NCBI RefSeq assembly: GCF_003265345.1
Contig: NZ_QFWW01000022.1
Location: 76,136 to 140,135 of the forward strand
Direction: 5' to 3'
DNA: 64,000 nucleotides
Origin: Lentzea terrae
Lineage (GTDB): Bacteria; Actinomycetota; Actinomycetes; Mycobacteriales; Pseudonocardiaceae
The translations under genes and the position numbers were made by a program. The notes under the pieces were generated by a model. The model ran no database searches. It was not told the origin of the DNA and was given only the letters and a program-made list of their open reading frames with translations. Positions 1 through 8,119 of this stretch are shown piece by piece; within the stretch, counting starts at the first letter, position 1, and each line of letters starts with the position of its first letter.

Positions 1-852
1 CGCCATCTGCGGCAGCGTCTGCAGGTACTGGTAGGCCAGCACCTCCGGGGTGGGCTTGCCGTCCTTGATCGCGCCGAACACCTTCTCGATGGCCTTGGCC
101 TGCCCCTGGGCCTGCAGGTAGCGGGCGGCGCGTTCACCCTGGGCGCGCAGGATCTGCGACTGGCGCTCGGCCTCGGCGGCGAGGATCGCGGCCTGCTTGG
201 CGCCCTCGGCGGCGAGGATCTGCGACTGCTTCTGGCCTTCCGCCGTCTTGATGGACGACTCCCGCTGGCCCTCAGCCGTGAGGATCATGGCGCGCTTCTC
301 CCGGTCGGCGCGCATCTGCTTCTCCATCGAGTCCTGAATGGACGGTGGAGGGTCGATGGACTTCAGCTCGACGCGGGCCACCCGCAGGCCCCACCGGCCG
401 GTCGCCTCGTCCAGCACGCCGCGCAGCTGGCCGTTGATGTAGTCGCGGGAGGTGAGGGTCTCCTCCAGGCTCATGCCACCGACGAGGTTGCGCAGCGTCG
501 TGATCGTCATCTGCTCGACACCGATGATGTAGTTGGAGATCTCGTACACCGCACTGCGCGGGTCGGTGACCTGGAAGTACACGACCGTGTCGATGGACAC
601 CGTGAGGTTGTCCTGGGTGATCACCGGCTGCGGCGGGAACGACACGACCTGCTCACGCAGGTCGATGCGGGCCCGCACCTTGTCGATGAACGGCACGATG
701 ATGTTCAGGCCGGGCGCCGCGATGGTGCGGAAGCGGCCGAGACGTTCGATGACGGCGGCCTGCGCCTGCGGGATGACCAGCACCGACTTGACGGCGATGG
801 TCAGCACGAAGATCGCAATGACGGCCACGACCACAAGGGTGATCGGGTCCAA
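1..852 (-). CDS. SPFH/band 7 (stomatin/QmcA-like) membrane protein, partial
   Basis: The 3' end is cut by the window edge; 284 codons are visible. An N-terminal membrane segment (residues about 3-20, rich in V, I and A) is followed by a band 7 domain (GLNIIVPFIDKV, then ISNYIIGVEQM and LRNLVGGMSLEE) and an Ala/Glu/Gln-rich coiled-coil tail with repeated AEG/AE heptads. Family members form membrane-bound oligomeric rings or scaffolds. The frame is closed by TGA just upstream, so translation must begin at TTG 852 or at a GTG a few codons on; an AAGGA lies 11 bases before the TTG. It sits directly downstream of an NfeD protein, the classic SPFH partner, and probably shares its transcript. Family assignment is secure, exact start is not. 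Confidence 0.88.
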   Translation of the reverse strand, partial: MDPITLVVVAVIAIFVLTIAVKSVLVIPQAQAAVIERLGRFRTIAAPGLNIIVPFIDKVRARIDLREQVVSFPPQPVITQDNLTVSIDTVVYFQVTDPRSAVYEISNYIIGVEQMTITTLRNLVGGMSLEETLTSRDYINGQLRGVLDEATGRWGLRVARVELKSIDPPPSIQDSMEKQMRADREKRAMILTAEGQRESSIKTAEGQKQSQILAAEGAKQAAILAAEAERQSQILRAQGERAARYLQAQGQAKAIEKVFGAIKDGKPTPEVLAYQYLQTLPQMA

Positions 853-893
853 CGCGGCTCACATCCTTCTGAGGTCACACTCTTCGGGCGCGG

Positions 894-1331
894 TCACACC
901 GCGGCGATGACCACGGCGGTCGCGCCCGAGATCTCGACAACGGTGACGGCTTCGCCTGGCTCGACCACGGACCCGTCGAGGGTGCGCGCGCTCCAGGTGT
1001 CGCCGCCGATCTTCACCTGCCCGCCGTGCTCGTCGACCCGCGACACCGCGACGGCCCTGCTCCCGAGCAGCGCCTCGTGGTGCATCTTGATGCCGGAGCC
1101 GAGCTGCAGCCGCTTCTTGAGCAGCGGCCGCGCCCCGACGATCAACCCGAACGACGTCGCCGCGAACACGAGCACGCTCACCAGGTCACCGGCGCCCAGC
1201 GCGGTCACGCCCGCCGCGGCCAGCGCGGCGGCGCCGAGCATGACCAGCACGAAGTCACCGGAGAGAACCTCGGCGATGACGAGGAGTATCCCGACGATCA
1301 GCCAGATCAGCGCGGCCATGCGCCCATACAT
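894..1331 (-). CDS. NfeD-like C-terminal domain (OB-fold) membrane protein
   Basis: A 145-residue protein with two or three N-terminal membrane helices (about residues 5-60), a short linker (RPLLKKRL) and a C-terminal OB-fold-like region (GSRAVAVSRVDEHGGQVKIGGDTWSART...VVEPGEAVTVVEISG). This is the short NfeD form without the ClpP-like protease domain. NfeD proteins act with SPFH proteins in membrane quality control or microdomain organisation, and the SPFH gene follows 41 bases downstream on the same strand. A second ATG at 1319 (MAALIWL) starts exactly where the first helix begins and is an equally good start; neither has a clear Shine-Dalgarno sequence. Confidence 0.88.
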   Translation of the reverse strand: MYGRMAALIWLIVGILLVIAEVLSGDFVLVMLGAAALAAAGVTALGAGDLVSVLVFAATSFGLIVGARPLLKKRLQLGSGIKMHHEALLGSRAVAVSRVDEHGGQVKIGGDTWSARTLDGSVVEPGEAVTVVEISGATAVVIAAV

Positions 1332-1432
1332 ACACCAACGGGCAGCGTGCGGCTCCGAGATTCACCGTGCTGGGCCCTCGACCGTAACGAAATCGATCAA
1401 CCGGCGGGCTTGCTGGGCCGTTCTCGGCCGGA

Positions 1433-2239
1433 TCAGTCCTGCGGCACGGTGACGAAGTCGATGAGCCGCTCGACCGCGCCCAGCAGATCCGACTCGATGT
1501 CGCGGTAGCTGCCGACTGCGCCCAGGACCCGCTGCCAGCCTTCCCAGGTCTCGCCCCAGCCGAGCTGGGCGCAGACGCCTTCCTTCCACGGGACTCCGCG
1601 CGGGATGACCGGCCAGGCCTCGATCTTGACCGCTTGGGGTTTCACGGCCTGCCAGATGTCGACGTACGGGTGCCCGGTCACGAGGACGTTGTCGTCGTGG
1701 ATCTGCTCGACGATGCGCTGTTCCTTGGAGCCCGCGACGAGGTGGTCGACCAGCACGCCGAGCCGGCGGTGCGGGGCGGTGCCGAACTCGGCGATGCGGG
1801 TTTCGAGTTCGTCGACGCCGTCGAGCGGTTCCACGACGATGCCCTCGACGCGCAGGTCGTGACCCCAGACGCGTTCGACGAGCTCGGCGTCGTGCTTGCC
1901 CTCGACCCAGATCCGGCTGGCCTTGGCGGTTTTGGCGCGCAGGCCCTCGACCCGCACCGAACCGGAGGCACTGATGCGGGGCTTCTGCGGCTGTGGCGCG
2001 GGTTTGACGAGGGTGACGGGCTGGCCGTCGACGAGGAAGCCCGCCGGGTTGAGCGGGAACAGGCGGTGACGGCCGTGGCGGTCCTCCAGGACGACCTGGC
2101 CGTACTCGAACTTCACGACGGCGCCGCAGAAGCCGCTGGCGGGGTCCTCGACGACGAGGCCGGGTTCGGCCGGAATCTCGGGGACCTTCTTGCGCTTGGG
2201 GGTCGAGAGGATGTCGCGGCCGTAGTCGTGAGATCGCAC
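1433..2239 (-). CDS. DUF3097 family protein with a Toprim-like core
   Basis: About 268 residues beginning VRSHDYGRDIL, the usual N-terminus of this actinobacterial family of unknown function. The segment WVEGKHDAELVERVWG followed by VEPLDGVDELETRIAEF, and then GVLVDHLVAGSKE, has the acidic spacing of a Toprim fold (Glu, then later Asp residues); this domain call is my inference. I chose GTG 2239 rather than the upstream ATG 2278 because a TAGGGT -10 hexamer (2248-2253, minus strand) ends 8 bases before it, fitting a leaderless start, and because the family begins here. Cellular role unknown. Confidence 0.8.
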   Translation of the reverse strand: MRSHDYGRDILSTPKRKKVPEIPAEPGLVVEDPASGFCGAVVKFEYGQVVLEDRHGRHRLFPLNPAGFLVDGQPVTLVKPAPQPQKPRISASGSVRVEGLRAKTAKASRIWVEGKHDAELVERVWGHDLRVEGIVVEPLDGVDELETRIAEFGTAPHRRLGVLVDHLVAGSKEQRIVEQIHDDNVLVTGHPYVDIWQAVKPQAVKIEAWPVIPRGVPWKEGVCAQLGWGETWEGWQRVLGAVGSYRDIESDLLGAVERLIDFVTVPQD

Positions 2240-2305
2240 GTTCGCAGACCCTAGCGCGGTGATCACAATCGTCGCCACGTCTCGCGCGCCTCAGCAGGGC
2301 ACCTC

Positions 2306-2362
2306 GCGGCACCGGCCCCACGCCCCCACATGCCCGATATGAGGACGCGGGGCCGGCACCGC
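2306..2362 (-). terminator. GC-rich hairpin after the APH gene
   Basis: Arms 2306-2319 and 2349-2362 pair at 12 of 14 positions (GCGGCACCGGCCCC against GGGGCCGGCACCGC) around a 29-base loop. It lies 53 bases beyond the stop of the minus-strand kinase gene and upstream of the DUF3097 promoter. There is no T-run, so it may be a weak or Rho-assisted terminator. Confidence 0.4.
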
Positions 2363-2414
2363 GATGCACCCGTCTGAGACGTGCGAGACGCGGCGCCGGT
2401 TAGTGATCACCGCG

Positions 2415-3128
2415 CTAGCCGTAGAAGGGTTTGAAGGCGCCGAGCCACTCGTGGACGCGGGCGACGTCGATGTCGGCGCCGTACAGGTCGTGGCCGTCGT
2501 GCACGAAGTCCATCCAGTCGAACGCCGGATCGCCGACGCACGCGCGGGGGTCGATGGCGACGGGGCCGTGCGGGCCTTGCAGGACGTTGCCGGGGTGCAT
2601 GTCGCCGTGCAGCAGGACGGGTTTGACGTTGTCCTCGGCCAGTTTGCGGGCGCGGTGGCGCTCGGTGGCGTAGTAGGTGCCGGTGCGGCGGGTCAGCAGC
2701 GTCTCGAAGAGGAAGTCGACGCGGGCGCGCAGTGGCGGGAAGCCGGCCGGGTTCGCGGTGTGCAACGCGGGCACGACGCGGGCCGGTTCGGTGGCCGGGG
2801 TGCCGGGGGTGAGGCGTTCAAGCAGGATCGCGCCGCGGGCGAGGTCGGCGTCGAGGAGGTCGACCACGGCACGGGTGTCGGCCCAGGCGGTGAGGGCGCG
2901 GGCTTCGTGGGCGGCGACGTCGTGGTCGGGCGTCACCTTCAGCACGGCGGTGGCGCACAGGAACGTGGCGCCGGTGCCGCCGGGCATGTGCCGTTCGACG
3001 GTGAGGCCCCAGCGGGCGGTCAGGGTGGCGATCAGGTCGGGCAGCGCGTCGATCCACGCGGTCACGTCGTCGCCGAACCGTCTGAGGAGCCGCGCTCTGG
3101 CGTCTTGGTCGATCACTGGGTCGATCAC
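2415..3128 (-). CDS. APH(6)/hydroxyurea-type small-molecule kinase
   Basis: 237 residues, of the streptomycin 6-phosphotransferase/hydroxyurea kinase family. The catalytic loop reads LHGDMHPGNVL (Asp as base, Asn for metal) and the metal-binding region IDPRACVGDPAFDWMDF; the N-lobe has PGGTGATFLCATAVLKV with the ATP-anchoring Lys. Such enzymes transfer phosphate from ATP to hydroxyls of aminocyclitols or similar small molecules; the true substrate cannot be read from sequence. GTG 3128 is used, with a second in-frame GTG at 3116. The upstream hypothetical gene ends 5 bases earlier, so the two are probably cotranscribed. Confidence 0.85.
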   Translation of the reverse strand: MIDPVIDQDARARLLRRFGDDVTAWIDALPDLIATLTARWGLTVERHMPGGTGATFLCATAVLKVTPDHDVAAHEARALTAWADTRAVVDLLDADLARGAILLERLTPGTPATEPARVVPALHTANPAGFPPLRARVDFLFETLLTRRTGTYYATERHRARKLAEDNVKPVLLHGDMHPGNVLQGPHGPVAIDPRACVGDPAFDWMDFVHDGHDLYGADIDVARVHEWLGAFKPFYG

Positions 3129-3133
3129 TCAGC

Positions 3134-3562
3134 TCACGCTAGCGAGTCGGCTCCGGCTTGGCGGCGGAACTGGTAATCGGCCAGGGCCGGGTGCCACCGC
3201 CCGTTGGCGTCGAAGCAGGTGGCGAGCAGCTGGAGGTCCGCGCCGTCCCCGGCGACGGCTACTTTGCCGTCGACGACCCATTTGTTGACCGGCAGCAGGG
3301 GGACGGGCCAGCCGACCACGACGAGCCGGTCGCACACGAGGCGTTGCAGGCGGCCGCCGTCGTTGTCGACGATCACCGCCGGGGTGTCGAGGTCGAAGTC
3401 GCGGACGATGGCCAGCGGGTAGCGGCGCACACCGATCTCGCCGAGCGCGGCGACACCCGGCCCGATCAGGTGAACCGGCCCGAATCTTCGCGCCAAACAG
3501 ACAGCTGCCCTCGCGCCGAGATCGGCCGCGCCGACCACGACGATCCGTTCGAAATAGGTCAT
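3134..3562 (-). CDS. Hypothetical protein with an N-terminal Rossmann-like strand
   Basis: About 142 residues, not recognised. The N-terminus, FERIVVVGAADLGARAAVCLARRFG, looks like the beta-alpha-beta start of a nucleotide-binding fold with a degenerate glycine motif (GAADLG), but the protein is too short for a full dehydrogenase. The middle reads PAVIVDNDGGRLQRLVCDRLVVVGWPVPLLPVNKWVVDG. It is followed within 6 bases by the APH-type kinase. ATG 3562 is preferred to ATG 3592 because the ten extra residues (MNCECGNWVD) show no coding character. Confidence 0.55.
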   Translation of the reverse strand: MTYFERIVVVGAADLGARAAVCLARRFGPVHLIGPGVAALGEIGVRRYPLAIVRDFDLDTPAVIVDNDGGRLQRLVCDRLVVVGWPVPLLPVNKWVVDGKVAVAGDGADLQLLATCFDANGRWHPALADYQFRRQAGADSLA

Positions 3563-3702
3563 GTCAACCCAATTCCCGCATTCACAGTTCAAATGTTCAC
3601 GCAGGTCAGAATGCCTTCACGAAGATAGGGCCACGATGATCCGCGCGTCAATCGCCGCCCATCTCAATTGGTCTGTCACAATGGGTGCGGAATAGTCCGG
3701 GT

Positions 3703-4737
3703 TCAGTAGGTGACGGTGATCGTGCGGGCCGGCCCGTCGACGCGGATGGTGCCGCCGACGGGGATGACGACCTGCGGGTCGGTGTGGCCGAGGTCGACGT
3801 CGAACACGATCATCGTCTCGGGCGCGTACTCGCGGAACGCCCTGAGCACGGCCTGGCGCTGAGCTGCGGTGTAGGTGGCGCGGTCGGTGTCCTGGTTGGT
3901 GAAGAACCACGACTTGGCGCGTCCCACCAGCACGGCCGCGAACCGCTGCAGCAGCCCGCGTTCGCCCATGTTGCGCAGGATCCGGTACACCTCGACGTCC
4001 GTGGGCATCTCTTCGGAGGTCTCGAAGAACAGGACGGTGCCGTCGTAGTGCTCGGGAGGGTGGATCTCCTTGCCGGCCATCATCAGCCAGGACAGGATCT
4101 CGAGGTTGCCGCCCCACGACGGGCCGGCCGCCGCGTAGTCGGGCTGGTGCCAGATCCAGCCGGTGCTGGGTTCGAGCTGCGGTTCGGTGCCGAAGGTGGC
4201 CTCGTCCTCCCAGGGGCTGTCCTTGTCGCCGTAGGCCGTGCTCTCGCTGAGTCGGTACTCCCCAGGCGTGAACAGCGCGGCCCGCAACGAGTCGGCGCTG
4301 GTGGGGTGCATGGCGCCGGGCCGGCCGAACTGCACCATGACGCTGCCGCCGGAGAACCCGACGATGCCCCGGTTGCGCAGCCACAGCAGCATGTTCGTGT
4401 TGTCGCTGTGCCCGAAGAACGGCTTGGGGTTGGCCGTGATGAGATCGGCGTCGAGGTGCGGTAACACGGTGATCTGGTCGTCGCCGCCGATGGTGGCGAT
4501 CACGGCTTTGATCGTGGGGTCGGCGAACGCGGCGTGCAGGTCGGCGGCGCGTTCCTGCGGGGTGGCGCCCATCTTGCGGGTGGCCGGGTATTCGACGGGG
4601 TGCAGGCCGAAGTCGGTCTTGAGGCGCTGCAGGCCCAGCTCGTGGGGCAGCGGGAACAGGCCCGGCAGGCCCGCGGCCGGGGAGACGATCGCGACGCGGT
4701 CGCCGGGCTGGGGTTTGGGCGGGTTGATCAACGACAT
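3703..4737 (-). CDS. S66 family peptidase (LD-carboxypeptidase/MccF-like)
   Basis: 344 residues. The Ser-Glu-His triad of family S66 is visible: Ser in GHSDNTNMLL, Glu in LFFETSEEMP, His in DLGHTDPQ. Relatives cleave the L,D bond of muropeptides during recycling or, in the MccF branch, detoxify aminoacyl-nucleotide microcins. The long insert after GYDG-like NLEIL and the GGSVMVQFGRPG segment fit the MccF-like branch better than bacterial LdcA (inference). No signal peptide. ATG 4737 has a TACGCT hexamer (4746-4751, minus) ending 8 bases upstream, so the transcript is probably leaderless. Confidence 0.85.
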   Translation of the reverse strand: MSLINPPKPQPGDRVAIVSPAAGLPGLFPLPHELGLQRLKTDFGLHPVEYPATRKMGATPQERAADLHAAFADPTIKAVIATIGGDDQITVLPHLDADLITANPKPFFGHSDNTNMLLWLRNRGIVGFSGGSVMVQFGRPGAMHPTSADSLRAALFTPGEYRLSESTAYGDKDSPWEDEATFGTEPQLEPSTGWIWHQPDYAAAGPSWGGNLEILSWLMMAGKEIHPPEHYDGTVLFFETSEEMPTDVEVYRILRNMGERGLLQRFAAVLVGRAKSWFFTNQDTDRATYTAAQRQAVLRAFREYAPETMIVFDVDLGHTDPQVVIPVGGTIRVDGPARTITVTY

Positions 4738-4802
4738 GGTTGCCGAGCGTAGTAACGCCGGGTCGGCGGGTCGCGACCTAGGGATACCAGGCGTCGAACA
4801 AC

Positions 4803-6431
4803 GTGCTCCGGGGGCGACCGGTGACCGAGCCGCACCGTGCAGTCAACGTGGCGGTGCTGGCCGCGTCGGACTTCGGGTTCGCGGCGGTGCAGCAGCTACT
4901 CGACGACGTGGATCCGCAGGGACCGTTCACGGCGGGAACGATTCGCGGCACTGACGTTCGCGTCCTGCTCGGCTCTCTCAGTCCGAGCACATCCGCGGTC
5001 GAAGCGGGGCTTGAGAACCTCGCGGCGCTGCGCCCGAAGGCAATCCTGGTCGTGAACGTCGCCGACACCGTGCGCGACGAGGTCGCTTCCGGCGACGTCG
5101 TGGTGGCTACCCGGCTCGACCACTATCCAGGCCAGAACACGCCGGCGTTCGGCAGCGAGGTCGTCGCCTGGGAGCCCGACCCGAGGTTGCGGGCCCGCGC
5201 GTTGGAGCTGGCCCGGTCCGGCTGGTGGGGCGCCGACCCCAGCCCACCCGGCAAAGGGCATTTCGCGCCGGTCGCCACCGTTCGCGACGCGGCCTCCCTG
5301 ACGCGGCCGGTCACCCGGGACTTCCGCGATGCCGCCCTGATTGGCAGCGAGCGGCTCCTGCCGGCGTTCTACGAGGGCCGCGACCTGCCGATGCTCTTCC
5401 TCTACGGCGCCGGGGCACGTGCCAACCGCACGTTGGACGTTTCGAGCGTCAGCGGGCCGTCTTCCGCGCTCGGCAACGTGGTCGCGTTCACCCTGGCCCT
5501 GGCCGTCCAGCTCGACGCGGAGGCCAACGACGTGGTGCGACGGCTGCACACCAGAGGCCACGGCGACCGGCTCGCGCGCACGGACCTGCTCGCCAGAGAG
5601 GCGTTCGTCGAGTCACTGGCCGAACTGCTCGCGTACACGGCTCCACCGGGCAGCGACGAGGACCAGGCGGGCCCGACGGTGATCGCCATCGAAGGTGCGT
5701 GGGGCGCGGGCAAGAGCACGCTCATGGACATGACCCGCAATCGGCTCGACGCGATCGGGCCCCGAGTCGTACCGCCCGAGGCGAAGCCGTGGGGACCGGT
5801 GCTGAAACGGTGGCGGGAGCGCAAGCTGCGGGCGTGGGACGCCGACCTCACCTTGAGCGGGTGGCCGGCCCGCTCCGAGGGCGGCAAGGACGTCGCCGCT
5901 CCTCGGGTGTTGACGGCGATGTTCAACCCGTGGTCGTACCAGACGGGCGAGCACGTGTGGGCCGGGCTGAACGACTGCATCGTCAGCGCGGGCGCGCCGG
6001 TGATCGCCGGGCACGCCGGGTCGTCGTTGCAGCGGTTCTGGTTCACCCACAACATCGAGCGGCTCGACCGGCGGCACGTCCAGCGGACGCTGCGCAAGCG
6101 GCTCATCTCGCCGTTGTTGCGGCTGGGGATGTTCGCGTTGCCGGTGCCGTTGCTGGCCCAGTTGCTGCGTTCGCCGGACCCGTACACCGTGTTCGGGTAT
6201 GTCGTTCAGCCCGTCGACCTGGCGTTGTGGATCACCGGTGTCCTGCTGGGCGCCGGTCTGCTGCACACCGCTGTGCGCTACCTGGCAAGGGCCGCCGACA
6301 CGCTGCTGCCCGCCGAGTTGTTCGGCCCGCTCACCGGGTACGCCTCCGGTGCGGGGACGGACGATCCGCTGCGGGATCCCCACCGCCGCGCCAGGACAGG
6401 TCCGTTGCACAGCGCTCAGCAGGACGTGTAG
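4803..6431 (+). CDS. KAP-family P-loop NTPase, N-terminal part: nucleosidase-like domain plus Walker A (gene split by in-frame TAG)
   Basis: 542 residues from GTG 4803; GTG 4821 (VTEPHRAVNVAVL) with GGGGGCG before it is an alternative. Residues about 12-245 resemble a purine nucleoside phosphorylase/MTAN fold: NVAVLAASDFG, then RPKAILVVN...DEVASGDVVVATRLDHYPGQ, which matches the family's GDVVVA strand. The GIAGG loop, the ME(G/A) motif and the catalytic Asp site all look degenerate. Walker A (GAWGAGKST) is at residues 298-306. Two hydrophobic segments (about 434-455 and 466-490) match the membrane hairpin KAP NTPases insert between Walker A and B. TAG 6429-6431 ends the frame after SAQQDV, yet the same frame continues directly into Walker B. 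Confidence 0.8.
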   Translation: MLRGRPVTEPHRAVNVAVLAASDFGFAAVQQLLDDVDPQGPFTAGTIRGTDVRVLLGSLSPSTSAVEAGLENLAALRPKAILVVNVADTVRDEVASGDVVVATRLDHYPGQNTPAFGSEVVAWEPDPRLRARALELARSGWWGADPSPPGKGHFAPVATVRDAASLTRPVTRDFRDAALIGSERLLPAFYEGRDLPMLFLYGAGARANRTLDVSSVSGPSSALGNVVAFTLALAVQLDAEANDVVRRLHTRGHGDRLARTDLLAREAFVESLAELLAYTAPPGSDEDQAGPTVIAIEGAWGAGKSTLMDMTRNRLDAIGPRVVPPEAKPWGPVLKRWRERKLRAWDADLTLSGWPARSEGGKDVAAPRVLTAMFNPWSYQTGEHVWAGLNDCIVSAGAPVIAGHAGSSLQRFWFTHNIERLDRRHVQRTLRKRLISPLLRLGMFALPVPLLAQLLRSPDPYTVFGYVVQPVDLALWITGVLLGAGLLHTAVRYLARAADTLLPAELFGPLTGYASGAGTDDPLRDPHRRARTGPLHSAQQDV

Positions 6432-6446
6432 GACCTCGTCCGCGAG

Positions 6447-7328
6447 TTGGGTGACTCGGGTTCTCAGCTGGTCGTGTTCATCGACGACCTGGACCGGTGT
6501 TCGCCGCGCACGACCGCGGACGTGTTCGAGGCGATCAACGAGTTCTTGAGTGCGTCGTTCCCGACGATCAGGTTCGTGCTGGGCATCGACGCGGCGGCCA
6601 CCGCGGCGCATCTGGACGCGGCGTACTCGGCGCTGGTGGTGGCGGACGCCGGGCGGGACACGGCGGATCCGAGTCCGGGCTGGACGTTCCTGCGCAAGCT
6701 CATCCAGCTGCCCCTGCCGTTGCCCAGGGTGGTGCGCACGCACGTCGAGCCGTTGCTGACCGGTCTGCTCGGGACACCGACCACGGTCACGGAGACCACC
6801 GCTGGCGCAGCACCGATGACCACGCCGGCACCTCAGCCGGTGACCGAGGTGTCGGCGTCCGATGGCGCGGAGGTCGGGGAGATCGAGACGGCGGTCGCGG
6901 TGGTGACGCTGGAGCACGACGAGCGGGTGCGGCAGCGGTTCGCCGAGCGGCTGCAGGCGCAGCCGGACCTGTCGGTGCGGGAGGCGAAGCGGATCCTGAC
7001 GGTGTGGATGTTCTACGTCCGCGTCCTCGACCGGCTCAGCCCCGAGACGGGGGTGGACGGGGTGAGCAGGGCGTGTCATCTGGTGTTGCTGGCGGAGATC
7101 GTGGCGCGCTGGCCCGCGTCGCAGCGCCGTCTGCACCGGCGGGTCGATGGCAGGCACGGGTTGCGGGCTCTCACCGATGCCGTGGACGACAACGCTGTGT
7201 GGGAGATCGAGGTGCAGCGGTACGGGTTGTCCGGGGATCAGCACCAGTCGTTCCGCACCGGTGTGCGCCGGATCCTGCGCCAGTACGACGGGGGCGAGAT
7301 CGCGGCGCTGGCCGAGCAGCTGACCTGA
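6447..7328 (+). CDS. KAP-family P-loop NTPase, C-terminal part with Walker B (continuation after in-frame TAG)
   Basis: In the same frame as the preceding gene and separated from it only by TAG 6429-6431. Reading from base 6432 gives DLVRELGDSG, then the KAP Walker B LVVFIDDLDRC, then FEAINEFLSASFPTIRFVLGID, the strand and sensor region of this family. TTG 6447 is merely the first possible initiation codon and has no ribosome site, so this is probably not an independent gene. The rest holds a long acidic linker (residues about 110-150) and a helical C-terminal domain. Read through, the whole gene would be about 841 residues. It is either a nonsense-mutated pseudogene, a readthrough gene or a sequence error. 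Confidence 0.75.
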   Translation: MGDSGSQLVVFIDDLDRCSPRTTADVFEAINEFLSASFPTIRFVLGIDAAATAAHLDAAYSALVVADAGRDTADPSPGWTFLRKLIQLPLPLPRVVRTHVEPLLTGLLGTPTTVTETTAGAAPMTTPAPQPVTEVSASDGAEVGEIETAVAVVTLEHDERVRQRFAERLQAQPDLSVREAKRILTVWMFYVRVLDRLSPETGVDGVSRACHLVLLAEIVARWPASQRRLHRRVDGRHGLRALTDAVDDNAVWEIEVQRYGLSGDQHQSFRTGVRRILRQYDGGEIAALAEQLT

Positions 7329-8117
7329 TCAGAAGGCGGGCCAGGGAATGGCGGGCCAGTCGCCGGAGGGTTCGGGGAAGACGCCGTCGGCCAGCAGCTT
7401 GTCGGTGCGTTCGCCCACGGCGCGGACTTCGGCGCGCGTGAGGTGGTCGTGCAACTGCTTCCCCAGTGTGCCGTCGAGCGCGGATCTCAGTCGGCGCAAC
7501 GACTCCGCGACCTCGGCAGGCAGGGGTTCGCGGGCCCAGCCCCACAGGACGGTGCGGAGCTTGGGTTCGGTGTGCAGGCAGATGCCGTGGTCGACGGCGT
7601 AGACGGAGCCGTCTACGGCGTGCAGGACGTGGCCGCCTTTGCGGTCGGCGTTGTTCACGACGACGTCGAAGGCGGACATCAGCGCGATGCGCGGGTGGTC
7701 GGCGTGCACGAGGACGGCGGGGTCGCCGAAGCGGTCGTGGGCGTGGAAGACCGGGATCCAGCCGGGCTTGACGTCCTCGACGCCGACGATGTCGACCAGT
7801 TCGTCTTCTTCGCGGGTGTCGACCCAGAGCTGGACCATGCCGCTGCCGAACGGGCCGGGGCGCAGCACGGTGGGCGGCACCAGGTCGAGGCCGGAGGAGG
7901 CCGAGATCAGGTAGGTGGCCACTTCGCGGCCCGCGAGCGTGCCGTCCGGGAAGTCCCACAACGGGCGTTCGCCGCGCACGGGTTTGTAGACGCACTGGGC
8001 GTCGACGCCGTCCAGCGAGATCTTGCAGAACAGGGTGGCGTTGGAGGCGTCGACGAGGCGGCCCTCGACCTCGATGCGGCCGTGGTTGAGCAACTCGAGG
8101 GCCGCGGCGGTGTCCAT
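7329..8117 (-). CDS. SCO1664 family protein (PI3/4-kinase-like fold)
   Basis: 262 residues, recognisable from YKPVRGERPLWDFPDGTLAGREVA, LMSAFDVVVNNADRKGGHVL and SVYAVDHGICLH, which look like the Lys, catalytic (D..NADR) and metal-binding (DHG) motifs of a phosphoinositide-kinase-like fold. The biochemical role is unestablished. ATG 8117 begins 3 bases beyond the stop of the DUF3090 gene, and the two form a conserved actinobacterial pair. A phosphomutase of the histidine phosphatase family often completes this group but is absent here. Confidence 0.83.
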   Translation of the reverse strand: MDTAAALELLNHGRIEVEGRLVDASNATLFCKISLDGVDAQCVYKPVRGERPLWDFPDGTLAGREVATYLISASSGLDLVPPTVLRPGPFGSGMVQLWVDTREEDELVDIVGVEDVKPGWIPVFHAHDRFGDPAVLVHADHPRIALMSAFDVVVNNADRKGGHVLHAVDGSVYAVDHGICLHTEPKLRTVLWGWAREPLPAEVAESLRRLRSALDGTLGKQLHDHLTRAEVRAVGERTDKLLADGVFPEPSGDWPAIPWPAF

Positions 8118-8119
8118 GG

